Shown here piece by piece: positions 46,673 to 55,732 of a stretch of DNA of 64,000 nt. The notes under the pieces are model-generated. The model was not told the origin of the DNA and did not search any database. It was given only the letters and a program-made list of their open reading frames with translations. A program made the translations under genes and the position numbers. Position 1 is the first letter of the stretch; every line of letters starts with the position of its first letter. Source of the stretch: Algibacter pacificus (GTDB lineage Bacteria; Bacteroidota; Bacteroidia; Flavobacteriales; Flavobacteriaceae); contig NZ_VOGY01000005.1 of the NCBI RefSeq assembly GCF_008033385.1, forward strand, positions 62,001 through 126,000, in the 5' to 3' direction.

Positions 46673-47173
46673 TTATAAGTTAAATACAGCACCTAAATTA
46701 ACCGTAAATTGGTTATGTAAAGTTTCAGCGGCAGTTAAGTTTTCAGATTTATACTTTGCAAATGGCGTGTTGAACTCTGTGTAAATACCAAAACCTTCTG
46801 TAAAAAAGTAACGTGCTCCTAAATGCCCACCAAAGTTTTTAAGACCAATACTTAAGCCGGGGTAAATATCAAAATTAGGGTCTACATTAATAACATTTCC
46901 TAAGTTTGCGTTAAAGCGTGCTCTAAGGTCAAAACGTGTATCGAAAGCATCGTCTAAAACAACATCATTAACCCCTAAAAGGTATGTTGATGATAAACCT
47001 AAAGATATGTTTTCTCCAACTCCAAAGTCGTAACTTACATTAATGCCGCTTCCGTTGTCTTGCAAATTAGCACCAACCTGGAATTTGTTATCTCCTTTAC
47101 CTACAAATGCTTGCGAATTTGCAAACGAAACGCTAAGTACAACAAGTACGAATACAATTAAATTTTTTTTCAT
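46673..47173 (-). CDS. Small outer-membrane beta-barrel protein (DUF6646-like)
   Basis: 166 residues with a signal peptide ending SFANSQ. Eight or so amphipathic strands are visible (KFQVGANLQD, GINVSYDFG, ISLGLSSTYLLG, RFDLRARFNANLG, HLGARYFFTEG, FTVNLGAVFNL), and the last residue pattern is outer-membrane-like. It resembles flavobacterial proteins I recall as DUF6646. Role unknown. Confidence 0.75.
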   Translation of the reverse strand: MKKNLIVFVLVVLSVSFANSQAFVGKGDNKFQVGANLQDNGSGINVSYDFGVGENISLGLSSTYLLGVNDVVLDDAFDTRFDLRARFNANLGNVINVDPNFDIYPGLSIGLKNFGGHLGARYFFTEGFGIYTEFNTPFAKYKSENLTAAETLHNQFTVNLGAVFNL

Positions 47174-47414
47174 AATTTTTAATCTTATTTAATAAACAAA
47201 GATATTACAAGTTTTGCTAATACAAAGAAATTATTTACAAATGCTTGAGAATGTGTTGGTGGTTTGTGTTTGGCTTGTATTTTTGTTTTTCATATTACAT
47301 TTATAGAAATTCAGTTTTATAAAAAGATAAAAGATTTTATAATTTGGTATAAACTATATTTTAATCTGGTTTTGGTGCGATTATTGTTATATTTAGACCA
47401 CTACAATTCTATTA

Positions 47415-48875
47415 ATGAAAATAAAAAAAACATCTCTTCGTACCCGAATATTTTTGTCCATGATCCTCTTGGTTTTATTGGCATCTGTCCTTATTTCTGC
47501 TGTAGTTATCTATCAATATAAAGAAGAAACTAAAGATTATCATACCGCACGCTTAAAACGTAAAGAACTTAATACTAAAACACATATTAAACGTGTGGTA
47601 AACGGAAGACAAAACACATGGGAAGTAAAAACTGAAAATATTCCCTATATATTTAAAGAAGAAATTTATAATATAGCCGATATTCATAAACTTCAAATTG
47701 TGCTTTACGATTTGGAAGGAAGCCTTTTAATTGCCTCGAATGCAGGATTGCAAAAATCGGCGGTAGAAAAATGTTTAAGTGCCGAAGTTTTAAATGCTAT
47801 AGCTAATACTCCGGACCACAGATATGTGGATAAACATATTGAAAATGGTCAAACATTTCAGTCGTCTTTTACCTATGTTACCGACAATAAATCTAAAACC
47901 ATTGCTATTTTAAATATTCCGTATTTAGAAAATGATGATTTTCTGGCTAAAGAGCTTGATGAGTTTTTAGAGCGCGTTGCTTATGTGTATTTATTTGTAA
48001 TTATTATGGCTATTGGAGTCGCTTTTTTACTTTCAAAATACATTACAAAATCTTTAAAAACAATTAGTGATAAAATAAATACCACACGTTTAGAAAAACG
48101 AAATGAAAAAATTGTAATTAGTGATACTAGTGAGGAAATTTCAACACTTGTAAACTCGTATAATAGCATGATTGATGAGCTTGAGGATAGTGCTGTGCAA
48201 TTGGCTAGAAGTGAGCGAGAACAGGCTTGGAGAGAAATGGCAAAACAGGTGGCACACGAAATTAAAAACCCATTAACACCTATGCGTTTAACGGTACAAA
48301 GTTTTCAGCGTAAGTTTAATCCTGAAGATGAAAATATACATTTTAAATTAGATGAGTTTAGTAAAACGCTTATTCAGCAAATAGATACTATGAGTTCCAT
48401 TGCTTCGGCATTTTCAAACTTTGCAAAAATGCCTGCACAACAAAATGAAACTTTAAATGTTGTTGAAATTGTAAAGCTGGCCTTAGATATTTTTAACGAA
48501 CATTATATTTATTTTACTGCCGAAGAAGAAGAAATAATAGCCGTTTTCGATAGAACACAGCTTATTCGTGTTGTAACTAATTTGGTTAAAAATGCCATAC
48601 AGGCCATGCCAGAAAAGGAAGATCCTAAAATTCAAATTCATATCGGTATTAATGGTGGTAATGTGGTTTTAACGGTATCGGATAATGGTTCTGGGGTATT
48701 GGAAGAAAATAGAAATAAGCTTTTCGAACCAAAATTCACAACCAAAACAAGTGGTATGGGGCTTGGATTAGCGATGGTTAGAAATATAGTAGAAACCTAT
48801 AACGGAAAAATATCTTTCGAGTCGGAACCAGACAGAGGCACTGTTTTTAAAGTGGTTTTTCCTCAAATAACATAA
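47415..48875 (+). CDS. Sensor histidine kinase, NtrY-like
   Basis: 486 residues. Two membrane spans (~10-32 and ~186-208) enclose a periplasmic sensor region of about 150 residues. A HAMP-like linker follows. The phosphoacceptor is His281 in QVAHEIKNPLTPMRL, a form typical of NtrY-type kinases. The ATPase domain shows the N box (NLVKNAIQAMP), VSDNGSGV and GMGLGLAMVRNIVE. No response-regulator gene lies nearby, so it is an orphan kinase. A crotonase gene follows 44 bases downstream. Confidence 0.9.
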   Translation: MKIKKTSLRTRIFLSMILLVLLASVLISAVVIYQYKEETKDYHTARLKRKELNTKTHIKRVVNGRQNTWEVKTENIPYIFKEEIYNIADIHKLQIVLYDLEGSLLIASNAGLQKSAVEKCLSAEVLNAIANTPDHRYVDKHIENGQTFQSSFTYVTDNKSKTIAILNIPYLENDDFLAKELDEFLERVAYVYLFVIIMAIGVAFLLSKYITKSLKTISDKINTTRLEKRNEKIVISDTSEEISTLVNSYNSMIDELEDSAVQLARSEREQAWREMAKQVAHEIKNPLTPMRLTVQSFQRKFNPEDENIHFKLDEFSKTLIQQIDTMSSIASAFSNFAKMPAQQNETLNVVEIVKLALDIFNEHYIYFTAEEEEIIAVFDRTQLIRVVTNLVKNAIQAMPEKEDPKIQIHIGINGGNVVLTVSDNGSGVLEENRNKLFEPKFTTKTSGMGLGLAMVRNIVETYNGKISFESEPDRGTVFKVVFPQIT

Positions 48876-48919
48876 GGTTATAAATTTTTAGAAAATAACT
48901 TAATTTTAAGTAAAATATT

Positions 48920-49702
48920 ATGAATTACCAAAATATATTAACCAATACACAAGATGGTATTGCCCGAATTACAATTAATCGTCCAAGCAAACTTAATGCA
49001 CTTAATATAGATACTATTGCAGAGTTACATGATGCTTTTAAGGTTGCTAATATGGATAGAAACACTAAGGTGATTGTTTTAGTAGGTCGTGGTGAAAAGG
49101 CTTTTGTTGCAGGTGCAGATATTAGTGAATTCGCGAATTTTTCTGAAGAAAAGGGTCAGCAACTTGCTGAAAAAGGGCAAAAACTATTGTTCGATTTTGT
49201 TGACAATTTATCCACTCCGGTTATTGCTGCTATAAATGGTTTTGCCCTCGGAGGAGGATTAGAATTGGCTATGGCTTGCCACATTAGAATTGCAAGTGAT
49301 AATGCCAAAATGGGATTGCCAGAAGTGTCTTTAGGGGTTATTCCTGGTTATGGAGGAACGCAGCGTTTGCCACAGTTAGTAGGGAAAGGACGTGCTTTAG
49401 AAATGATTATGACGGCTGGAATGATTGATGCGGAAACGGCAAAAAATTATGGATTAGTAAACCATGTAGTTGCTCAAGAAGCCTTAATTCCGTTGGCTGA
49501 AAAAATAGCCAATAAAATAATGCGTAACTCTTCTGTAGCTATTGCAAAGGCTATTAAAGCCGTAAATTCAGGGTTTGAAGCTGGTAAAAATGGCTATAAA
49601 ACCGAGGTTAAACAATTTGGAAAAAGTTTTGGAACCTCCGATTTTAAAGAAGGAACAACTGCGTTCTTAGAAAAACGTACTGCGCAATTTCTTGGAGAAT
49701 AA
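48920..49702 (+). CDS. Enoyl-CoA hydratase/isomerase family protein
   Basis: 260-residue crotonase-fold enzyme, probably fatty-acid or amino-acid beta-oxidation. The oxyanion-hole segments are AGADISEF and NGFALGGGLELAMACHIRIA. Both catalytic glutamates of true hydratases are in place (GLELAMAC and LPEVSLGVIPGYGGTQRL), so hydratase activity (2-enoyl-CoA to 3-hydroxyacyl-CoA) is likely; crotonyl- or methacrylyl-type substrates are possible. Confidence 0.92.
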   Translation: MNYQNILTNTQDGIARITINRPSKLNALNIDTIAELHDAFKVANMDRNTKVIVLVGRGEKAFVAGADISEFANFSEEKGQQLAEKGQKLLFDFVDNLSTPVIAAINGFALGGGLELAMACHIRIASDNAKMGLPEVSLGVIPGYGGTQRLPQLVGKGRALEMIMTAGMIDAETAKNYGLVNHVVAQEALIPLAEKIANKIMRNSSVAIAKAIKAVNSGFEAGKNGYKTEVKQFGKSFGTSDFKEGTTAFLEKRTAQFLGE

Positions 49703-49714
49703 CGTCATTAATAC

Positions 49715-49747
49715 AAAAAAAGGAGAACTATTAAAAGCTCTCCTTTT
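49715..49747. terminator. Bidirectional terminator between crotonase and paralog 1
   Basis: AAAAGGAGA and TCTCCTTTT arms with A and T runs; it serves two convergent genes. Confidence 0.8.
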
Positions 49748-49766
49748 CAACAAAAGTTAGGTTAAA

Positions 49767-50378
49767 TTAATGGATTGATTTGGTAAAAGTTCGTCCTTCT
49801 GTTTGATAAACAACTTCAAAATTACCATGTTCTAAATTAGTTAATTTGTAAACACGTTCAATAACTTTAGTGTTTTCAATAGTTTCAGAGTGAACAGGCT
49901 CATAAAAGCTACCATCACTAATAGAATCATAGTAGATATCAATTTTAAGAGGCGCTTTATCTAAAGATAGTTTTGTAACATAAAGTAAATCTCCAACCAC
50001 CCTAGTCACGGGTTTGTAGATGGTTTTTTCATCTTCTTTATTAAAAGTAACTGCGCCTTCAATTACCGTAAAAGGTATTGTGCTTATCTCTACATCTTTA
50101 TCAACTTCAAACGAATAGGTGCCATTTGGAAGCTCAGTCAAATCGAAACCCTTAGTGTAGTTTCCAGATTTTTGAATAAACTCTTTGTATAGTATAATAC
50201 CATTTTCGTCTTTTAGAGACAGAAGGTTTCCTTGTTTAACATCTGTTAAAGTAAGAGAGGTTCTTTCTACGCCATTTGTAATTGTAATAAATGACACTTC
50301 ATTTGCGAAACTTAACAAGGTAGCAAACATAGTTACCATTAAGAATCCTTTTTTTAGGTGTTTAATTACGTTTTTCAT
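49767..50378 (-). CDS. Tandem secreted paralog 1
   Basis: 203 residues, exported: MKNVIKHLKKGFLMVTMF...SFAN is a signal peptide. The mature part has two beta-rich repeats. The first contains LLSLKDENGIILYKEFIQ and FDLTELPNGTYSFEVDKD, a wording close to the Ig-like T9SS sorting-domain fold. The second contains KPVTRVVGDLLYVTKLSLD and EIVYxxEGRxFTKSI-type ends. It is about three-quarters identical to paralog 2 and more distant from paralog 3. No known family was recognised; I infer a small surface or periplasmic protein. It lacks the His/Cys clusters that would suggest an enzyme. Confidence 0.8.
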   Translation of the reverse strand: MKNVIKHLKKGFLMVTMFATLLSFANEVSFITITNGVERTSLTLTDVKQGNLLSLKDENGIILYKEFIQKSGNYTKGFDLTELPNGTYSFEVDKDVEISTIPFTVIEGAVTFNKEDEKTIYKPVTRVVGDLLYVTKLSLDKAPLKIDIYYDSISDGSFYEPVHSETIENTKVIERVYKLTNLEHGNFEVVYQTEGRTFTKSIH

Positions 50379-50507
50379 GATTTGGTGTTTTAACGTTTAT
50401 AGGTCAAATATATAACCGAAGTTTCTTATGTAAAACATTGATTTTGATGTATTTGTGTGTTATTTTAACCGTTATTGTTATATCAATTTTATGTTAATTA
50501 AATGCGT

Positions 50508-50655
50508 ATATTTTTGGGTTAAATAAGAATAGAATTGTGGTGTTTAATATTTATGGAAATTATTTAAATGCGTCGACCAATTTAAAGCAAAAAAAAAGTG
50601 GGCCACCACAGCCCACTTATCAACTAAACTAAACTAAATAAGACATTAAACTAAT
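50508..50655. repeat. 148-bp direct repeat, copy 1 (3' flank of paralog 2)
   Basis: Identical by eye, without gaps, to 51442-51589, 934 bases away. It contains the minus-strand terminator AAGTGGGC/GCCCACTT with a T9 tail (50589-50618). Confidence 0.95.
50589..50618 (-). terminator. Terminator of paralog 2
   Basis: AAGTGGGC and GCCCACTT around a seven-base loop; nine T follow on the minus strand. Confidence 0.9.
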
Positions 50656-50703
50656 AATGAATATTGTATTCTCCAGTAATTATGGAGTAAATTTTGTGTA
50701 AAA

Positions 50704-51309
50704 TTAATTTATTGATTTTGTAAAAACTCTACCCTCAGCATGGTAAACTATTTCAAAATTAGCGAAATTTAAATCGGTTAATTTATAAACACGTTCTATA
50801 ACTTTAGCGTTTTCAATGGTTTCTGAGTAAATAGGTTCAGATGTGCTATCGCTAGATCGAGCATAAATATCTATAGTTAACGGTGTTTTATCTAAAGATA
50901 GTTTTGTAACATAAAGTAAATCACCAACTACTCTGGTTACGGGTTTGTGTATAATTTTTTCATCGTCTTTATTAAAGATAACTCCAGAAGATGTTACTGT
51001 AAATGGTATCATGCTAATTTCAACATCTTTATCAATTTCAAAAGAATAGGTACCGTTTGGAAGTTTGGTTAAATCGAAACCTTTTGTGTAATTTCCAGAT
51101 TTTTGGATAAACTCTTTATATAAAGTAATACCATTTTGATCTTTAATTGAAAGTTGGTTACCCTCTTTCACTCCTTCTAAAGTAAGCGATGTTTTATCGG
51201 CATCGTTTTTAATAATAACCGATGAATTTTCGTTAGCAAAACTTAATACAGTAGTAAACATAGTTACCATTAAGAATGCTTTTTTTATGCAGTTAATTAC
51301 GTTTTTCAT
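50704..51309 (-). CDS. Tandem secreted paralog 2
   Basis: 201 residues, the closest relative of paralog 1. It has the same signal peptide (MKNVINCIKKAFLMVTMF), the same central block (LYKEFIQKSGNYTKGFDLT, LPNGTYSFEIDKDVEIS) and the same KPVTRVVGDLLYVTKLSLDK. The two differ mainly in the loop before the C-terminal strand (ARSSDSTSEPIY here). The upstream control regions of paralogs 1 and 2 are also clearly homologous, so the duplication unit (~932 bp) includes promoter, gene and 3' flank. Function unknown. Confidence 0.8.
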   Translation of the reverse strand: MKNVINCIKKAFLMVTMFTTVLSFANENSSVIIKNDADKTSLTLEGVKEGNQLSIKDQNGITLYKEFIQKSGNYTKGFDLTKLPNGTYSFEIDKDVEISMIPFTVTSSGVIFNKDDEKIIHKPVTRVVGDLLYVTKLSLDKTPLTIDIYARSSDSTSEPIYSETIENAKVIERVYKLTDLNFANFEIVYHAEGRVFTKSIN

Positions 51310-51441
51310 AATTTGGTTTTTTTAACGTTTCTCTGGGTCAAAGATACAGGGGTTTTCCAAAGTTCAAAACATTGATTTTGATGTATTTATGTGCTATTTT
51401 AACCGTTATTATTAGGTTAATTTTTAGTTAATTAAAACAGC

Positions 51442-51589
51442 ATATTTTTGGGTTAAATAAGAATAGAATTGTGGTGTTTAATATTTATGGAAATTATTTA
51501 AATGCGTCGACCAATTTAAAGCAAAAAAAAAGTGGGCCACCACAGCCCACTTATCAACTAAACTAAACTAAATAAGACATTAAACTAAT
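51442..51589. repeat. 148-bp direct repeat, copy 2 (3' flank of paralog 3)
   Basis: Identical by eye to 50508-50655. Its right end includes the stop codon of paralog 3 (51585-51587). Confidence 0.95.
51523..51552 (-). terminator. Terminator of paralog 3
   Basis: Same hairpin and T9 tail as at 50589-50618. Confidence 0.9.
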
Positions 51590-52166
51590 TATTAATGAAT
51601 TTCGTGTACACTTTATTATCAGAGTGTATTGTTATTTTATAATTTCCTTTTTCAAGTTTATATATTTTTTCAATGGTTTGCGTATGCTCTACCTTATCGG
51701 TATGAAGAAGTTCAAACACACCATTGTAATTTGCGTAAACATCAATTTTTAAACTAGCATAATTAGGAGCAAGTTTTGAAATGTATACTATATTGTTTTT
51801 TTCTCTAATAAATGGTTTGAAAATAGTTTCCTCTTTATCTTTATTAAATACAACACGATTGTTGTTTACTGAAAAAGGAATAGTGTTAATTTCAAAATCT
51901 TTATTTATTTCAAAAGCATACTCACCATTAGGTAAAGCCGTTAAATCGAATCCTTTTTTGTAAATTCCATTAGATTCAATAAATTCTTTATATAAAATAC
52001 TTCCGTTATTGTCTAGTATAGTTACTTGGTTTCCTGCTTTTACATTATTAACAATTAAGGACGTTTTAATAACCTCTTTCTTTATAGTATTTGCATGAAC
52101 CATTAGTGATGCACATATGGTAGTAAATATTACAAGTTTTTTAGCGTTATTAATAATGTTTTTCAT
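51585..52166 (-). CDS. Tandem secreted paralog 3 (divergent)
   Basis: 193 residues from the ATG at 52166, chosen because it aligns with the starts of paralogs 1 and 2 (MKNIINNAKKLVIF, signal peptide); an earlier in-frame ATG at 52241 would add an unrelated 25-residue extension. The shared blocks are weaker but clear: VTILDNNGSILYKEFIES, GFDLTALPNGEYAFEINKD, KPFIREKNNIVYISKL. It is the oldest member by divergence, yet its 3' flank is identical to that of paralog 2, which suggests recent gene conversion or unequal exchange. Confidence 0.78.
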   Translation of the reverse strand: MKNIINNAKKLVIFTTICASLMVHANTIKKEVIKTSLIVNNVKAGNQVTILDNNGSILYKEFIESNGIYKKGFDLTALPNGEYAFEINKDFEINTIPFSVNNNRVVFNKDKEETIFKPFIREKNNIVYISKLAPNYASLKIDVYANYNGVFELLHTDKVEHTQTIEKIYKLEKGNYKITIHSDNKVYTKFINN

Positions 52167-52368
52167 AATTTGGTTTTCATTTCGATTACCAAGGCAAAGA
52201 TACAGGGCTAATACAGTTAAGAAAACAACAATTTTGACCACTATGTATGCTAAATTATCTGTTAATGGAATGTTAATCTAATGTAAAGTTAATTTAGCAT
52301 ATGTTTGAGGTAATTAAATATATAATGTATGCGTAATATGTCGTAATTTTGCATCAAATATTCACCCT

Positions 52369-53241
52369 ATGATTATTAAGAAACCTACACTAGAAAAAAT
52401 TAGCCCGAGTTTTGGGAGTTCTATTTTGGTCAGGCAGCATGGAGAAAAGGCCGATAAGAATAATGCCTATTGGCATTTTCATCCCGAGTTAGAGCTTGTT
52501 TATGTAAATAAAGGAGAAGGGAAAACACATATTGGAAATCACTTATCTTATTTTAATAATAGTCAGCTTATACTAATAGGAGCCAATTTGCCACATAACG
52601 GGTTTAGTGATCGACTTACAGCTAATGGTACAGAAACTACAGTACAATTTACTTCTAATTTCTTAGGAAATGATTTTTTAAATGTTCCCGAAATGGCAAG
52701 TATTGTAGCTTTATTTGAAAGAGCGAAAAAAGGAATTCGGTTTCAAATTAATACAAAGAAGAAAATTGGACTAAAAATTGAAAAACTTGCAGAATACGAC
52801 GGATTAAAACGCGTATTGAAGTTTTTAGAAATATTAAACCATTTGTCTAAAACAGATGATTATACGTTGTTAAATGCCGATGGAATTGCCTTAGAAACCA
52901 ATCCGCAAGACAGTGATAAAATTAATATTATCTATAAATATATTAATGCTAATTTTAAAGATCATATTGCGTTAGATGATATTGCTAATGAAGTGAGTAT
53001 GACCGTGCCTGCATTTTGCCGTTACTTTAAAAAAACCACAGGAAAAACCTTTACGCAATTAGTAAATGAATATCGCGTAGTGCATGCCACCAAACTTTTA
53101 AATGAAAGTAAAATGAGTATTGCCGATGTTTGTTTTGAATGCGGATTTAACAACTTTTCGCATTTTAATAAGCAGTTTAATGAAATTGCCGGTAAAAGTG
53201 CTTCGCAGTATCGAAAGGAAATTAAGCATATTATTCAGTAA
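52369..53241 (+). CDS. AraC family transcriptional regulator with N-terminal cupin
   Basis: 290 residues. The N-terminal cupin has metal- or ligand-type residues in YWHFHPELELVYVNKGEG and HNGFSD. The C-terminal ~100 residues hold the two AraC helix-turn-helix units (LDDIANEVSMTVPAFCRYFK and MSIADVCFECGFNNFSHFNK). It probably responds to a small sugar-like ligand. It is divergent from the three paralogs, so they are plausible targets, but this is inference. Confidence 0.9.
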   Translation: MIIKKPTLEKISPSFGSSILVRQHGEKADKNNAYWHFHPELELVYVNKGEGKTHIGNHLSYFNNSQLILIGANLPHNGFSDRLTANGTETTVQFTSNFLGNDFLNVPEMASIVALFERAKKGIRFQINTKKKIGLKIEKLAEYDGLKRVLKFLEILNHLSKTDDYTLLNADGIALETNPQDSDKINIIYKYINANFKDHIALDDIANEVSMTVPAFCRYFKKTTGKTFTQLVNEYRVVHATKLLNESKMSIADVCFECGFNNFSHFNKQFNEIAGKSASQYRKEIKHIIQ

Positions 53242-53264
53242 AAATCTAAAAAAGTGCATAAATT

Positions 53265-53307
53265 AAAAACTCAGGATTAACTTATATGTTAATCCTGAGT
53301 TTTTTTG
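53265..53307. terminator. Terminator of the AraC gene
   Basis: AAAACTCAGGATTAAC and GTTAATCCTGAGTTTT arms, 16 bp perfect, followed by a T-run on the plus strand. Confidence 0.9.
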
Positions 53308-53382
53308 GTTTAAAATATCTATTGCTTAGAAATGGGCTTATTAGCTTGAAATTTTATTTCAACTCCTATATTTGGTGCTTAT

Positions 53383-54039
53383 TTATAAAACACCTTCCCA
53401 TTCATTATCAAATTGCTCTAAAAACTGCAGCATAAATTCATGCCTTTTTTCTGCGATTAGCTTTCCTGTTTCCGTATTCATTCTATCTTTTAAAAGCAGT
53501 AACTTCTCGTAAAAATGATTGATGGTTGGTGCGTTGGACGCTTTATATTCCGCCTTAGTCATATTAAGGTTTGGCTTTATTTCCGGATCGTAAAGGGCTC
53601 TGTTTTTAAAACCGCCGTAATTAAAACAACGCGCAATACCAATAGCCCCAATGGCATCTAATCTGTCGGCATCTTGAACCACATTTAATTCTGGAGAAGT
53701 AAATTTCTGCGTCTCATTTCCGCCTTTAAACGAGATGTTTTCAATAATATTTATAACATGTGCAATGGTTGAAGCATCAACATGTAATCCCGATAGAAAA
53801 TCGCCTGCCACTTTAGGCCCTAACGTTTCGTCGCCATTATGGAATTTACTATCTGCAATATCATGCAGTAAGGCGCCCAGTGCAACAACAAAACCATCAA
53901 CTTGTTCTGTTTTCGAAATTAATAAGGCATTTTTATAAACCCGTTCTATATGAAACCAATCGTGGCCACCTTCAGCATCTTTAAGGGTTTCTTTTACAAA
54001 AATGATGGTTTTATTTATGATGTTTTCTTGATTCGTCAT
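53383..54039 (-). CDS. HD domain phosphohydrolase
   Basis: 218 residues, cytoplasmic. The HD-fold metal residues are His in GHDWFHIERV, His-Asp in LLHDIADSKF, and Asp in VQDADRLDAIGAIGIARCF. The pattern matches YedJ-type HD hydrolases that act on nucleotides or small phosphoesters. Substrate unknown. It is a single-gene unit. Confidence 0.88.
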   Translation of the reverse strand: MTNQENIINKTIIFVKETLKDAEGGHDWFHIERVYKNALLISKTEQVDGFVVALGALLHDIADSKFHNGDETLGPKVAGDFLSGLHVDASTIAHVINIIENISFKGGNETQKFTSPELNVVQDADRLDAIGAIGIARCFNYGGFKNRALYDPEIKPNLNMTKAEYKASNAPTINHFYEKLLLLKDRMNTETGKLIAEKRHEFMLQFLEQFDNEWEGVL

Positions 54040-54400
54040 GGGTTAAAAATAGAAAGATTTGCACTTTATAAGTTCTTTATGTTGGTTAATTCATTTTATG
54101 ACTAAACGTGTGTAGGGGAAATTTCGATGAAATTTTCTAAATAAATGGTTAGAAAAGAGGTTGATTTATTTTTCTAATATTTCCTTAGTTTTTTTAGTAA
54201 AATTACTTAGCGATCTAGCCTTTGTTGATTATTTTGTTTATAAATTACATTGATGACATTTTACCGCTTGATAGATTTTGATTATGTTTGTATTGGTAAA
54301 TGATATTTAAGTAAGCATAAGCTTATTTTTTAACATTTTTTTGATTAAAATATGAATATTTTTTCGTATAGATTTTCTTGTGGTTGATTCTAATTTTAAG
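54040..54400. other. AT-rich intergenic stretch upstream of the hairpin cluster
   Basis: No gene, palindrome or repeat recognised. It probably holds control sequences for the HD gene (minus) and for the structured region at 54401. Confidence 0.4.
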
Positions 54401-54700
54401 TATTTTTGTCTTATCTCAAATTACTTGAATTTGAGATAAAAAAAGGTCAAAGCCCTTAGACCTTTAATTAAGGGAGTTTAATTTTTACCATTAAAATTTA
54501 AAATTTTGGGTGAAACTAAAAAAGACAATCCACAGTGGTGGATTGTATTTAAAAAAGAGATAAGACTTGTCGTTAGAACATCAATAAGTCTTATCAGAAT
54601 GTGGTTGCTTTAAATTCCACTATTTCCGACCAAAGAGGTAGGATGAAATTGTTTAACAGTTAATTTAAGAGAAGTCTGTTGCTCTAACAACAGACTTTTC
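54401..54700 (+). ncRNA. Candidate structured non-coding RNA with an H-type pseudoknot
   Basis: About 300 intergenic bases packed with strong RNA structure. A -7-like box TATTTTTG (54401-54408) precedes hairpin 1 (TTATCTCAAATT/AATTTGAGATAA, 54411-54439). An H-type pseudoknot follows: AAAGGTC (54442-54448) pairs with GACCTTT (54459-54465), while the loop CCCTTA (54453-54458) pairs with TAAGGG (54469-54474). Then come ACAATCCAC/GTGGATTGT (54525-54546), GATAAGACTT/AAGTCTTATC (54559-54595), a GTGG/CCAC stem, and a terminator-like AAGTCTGTTG/CAACAGACTT (54672-54697) followed by T-rich sequence. Strand is inferred from the box and the last hairpin. Some hairpins could instead terminate the AraC gene on the minus strand. 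Confidence 0.5.
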
Positions 54701-54814
54701 GCATTTTTAACAATACAAAAGTAATCTATAGGTTGATAATTTACAAATATTAATGTCTGTTTGTTGTTGGATAGGGGTAAACAACTTTAGTTTTTATTAA
54801 ACGTAATGAACTAG

Positions 54815-55729
54815 CTAGTTAACCGGAATATAGAAATCAACAATAGCTTTCCCTTCCGGATGCTCGCGCATATCGTTTTGATAAATTTCAAACGGATTAG
54901 CTTCGGCTTTTTTATAGCCATTATCGTGCATCCAAATAAAGAGACTACTCCAGGCTTTTTCAAAATCTTGAGGAATAATTTCTAAACGACTCACAATATA
55001 CTTCCCAGCCTTTGTGGTGGTTTTATGGATATCCTCTTCAACTAAAATATCTTGTTTTGTTAAAATTGAAATACTCATTCGGACTTTATCGGCAGCTGTA
55101 ATTTTAAAACTATCGTGAAAAATTCTAGCCAAGCGCGTTTCAGGGCTTTGCATTAAACCTTTTGGTGTGGCCCATGTTATAATCCGCTCAAAAGCTTTGT
55201 CTATATTATCGACACCAATTTGTGTTACGCTAGCGAAATGTAATTCTGGTAATGCTTTAACTTCAATTTTTGAATGCATTTTAATCCAATTTAAATGGTT
55301 ATTAATATTGCAAAAATAACTGTCGAGCATAAAGTTTTCTTGACCGTTCTTGCTTTCAACTATACCAATCTTGCTAAATTTTTCAGGGTTTTGTTTTCTA
55401 AATACTGAAGGGCTAACGTTATAAAATTTCTTAAAGGCTCGGGTAAAAGCAGAGTTGCTACTAAAACCACTTTGTAACGCTAGCTCGGTGATAGTGCAAT
55501 CTTTTTTATGAATTAAGCCTGCAGCGGCTTTTTCTAAACGTTTTCTATTAATATAAGCATTTAGGGTTTCGCCAACGATACTTTTAAAAATACGATGAAA
55601 ATGAAACGGAGAAAATAAAGCGACTTTAGAAATGTTTTCTAGAGAAAGCGTATCGGAATCGAGATGTAAATCGATATGCTTTAAAGCTTTATTTACGCGA
55701 TTTATATAATCTTTATCTCGATGTTGCAT
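54815..55729 (-). CDS. AraC family regulator with GyrI-like effector domain
   Basis: 304 residues. The N-terminal ~110 residues are the AraC DNA-binding pair (LENISKVALFSPFHFHRIFK and ITELALQSGFSSNSAFTRAF). Residues ~150-304 are a GyrI-like/SOUL ligand-binding domain (ALPELHFASVTQIG, ending EGKAIVDFYIPVN). Such fusions (Rob/SbmC type) sense drugs or small hydrophobic molecules. It is the last gene of a minus-strand operon with desaturase and acyltransferase genes, so membrane-lipid stress is a possible cue. Confidence 0.9.
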   Translation of the reverse strand: MQHRDKDYINRVNKALKHIDLHLDSDTLSLENISKVALFSPFHFHRIFKSIVGETLNAYINRKRLEKAAAGLIHKKDCTITELALQSGFSSNSAFTRAFKKFYNVSPSVFRKQNPEKFSKIGIVESKNGQENFMLDSYFCNINNHLNWIKMHSKIEVKALPELHFASVTQIGVDNIDKAFERIITWATPKGLMQSPETRLARIFHDSFKITAADKVRMSISILTKQDILVEEDIHKTTTKAGKYIVSRLEIIPQDFEKAWSSLFIWMHDNGYKKAEANPFEIYQNDMREHPEGKAIVDFYIPVN

Positions 55730-55732
55730 AAA

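Noticed and set aside
47264-47521. Plus-strand 85-codon frame upstream of the kinase
   Set aside because: It overlaps the kinase start in another frame and shows no signal or domain; the kinase frame is clearly coding.
52167-52241. Upstream start extension of paralog 3
   Set aside because: The 25 extra residues have no counterpart in paralogs 1 and 2, whose starts align with the ATG at 52166.
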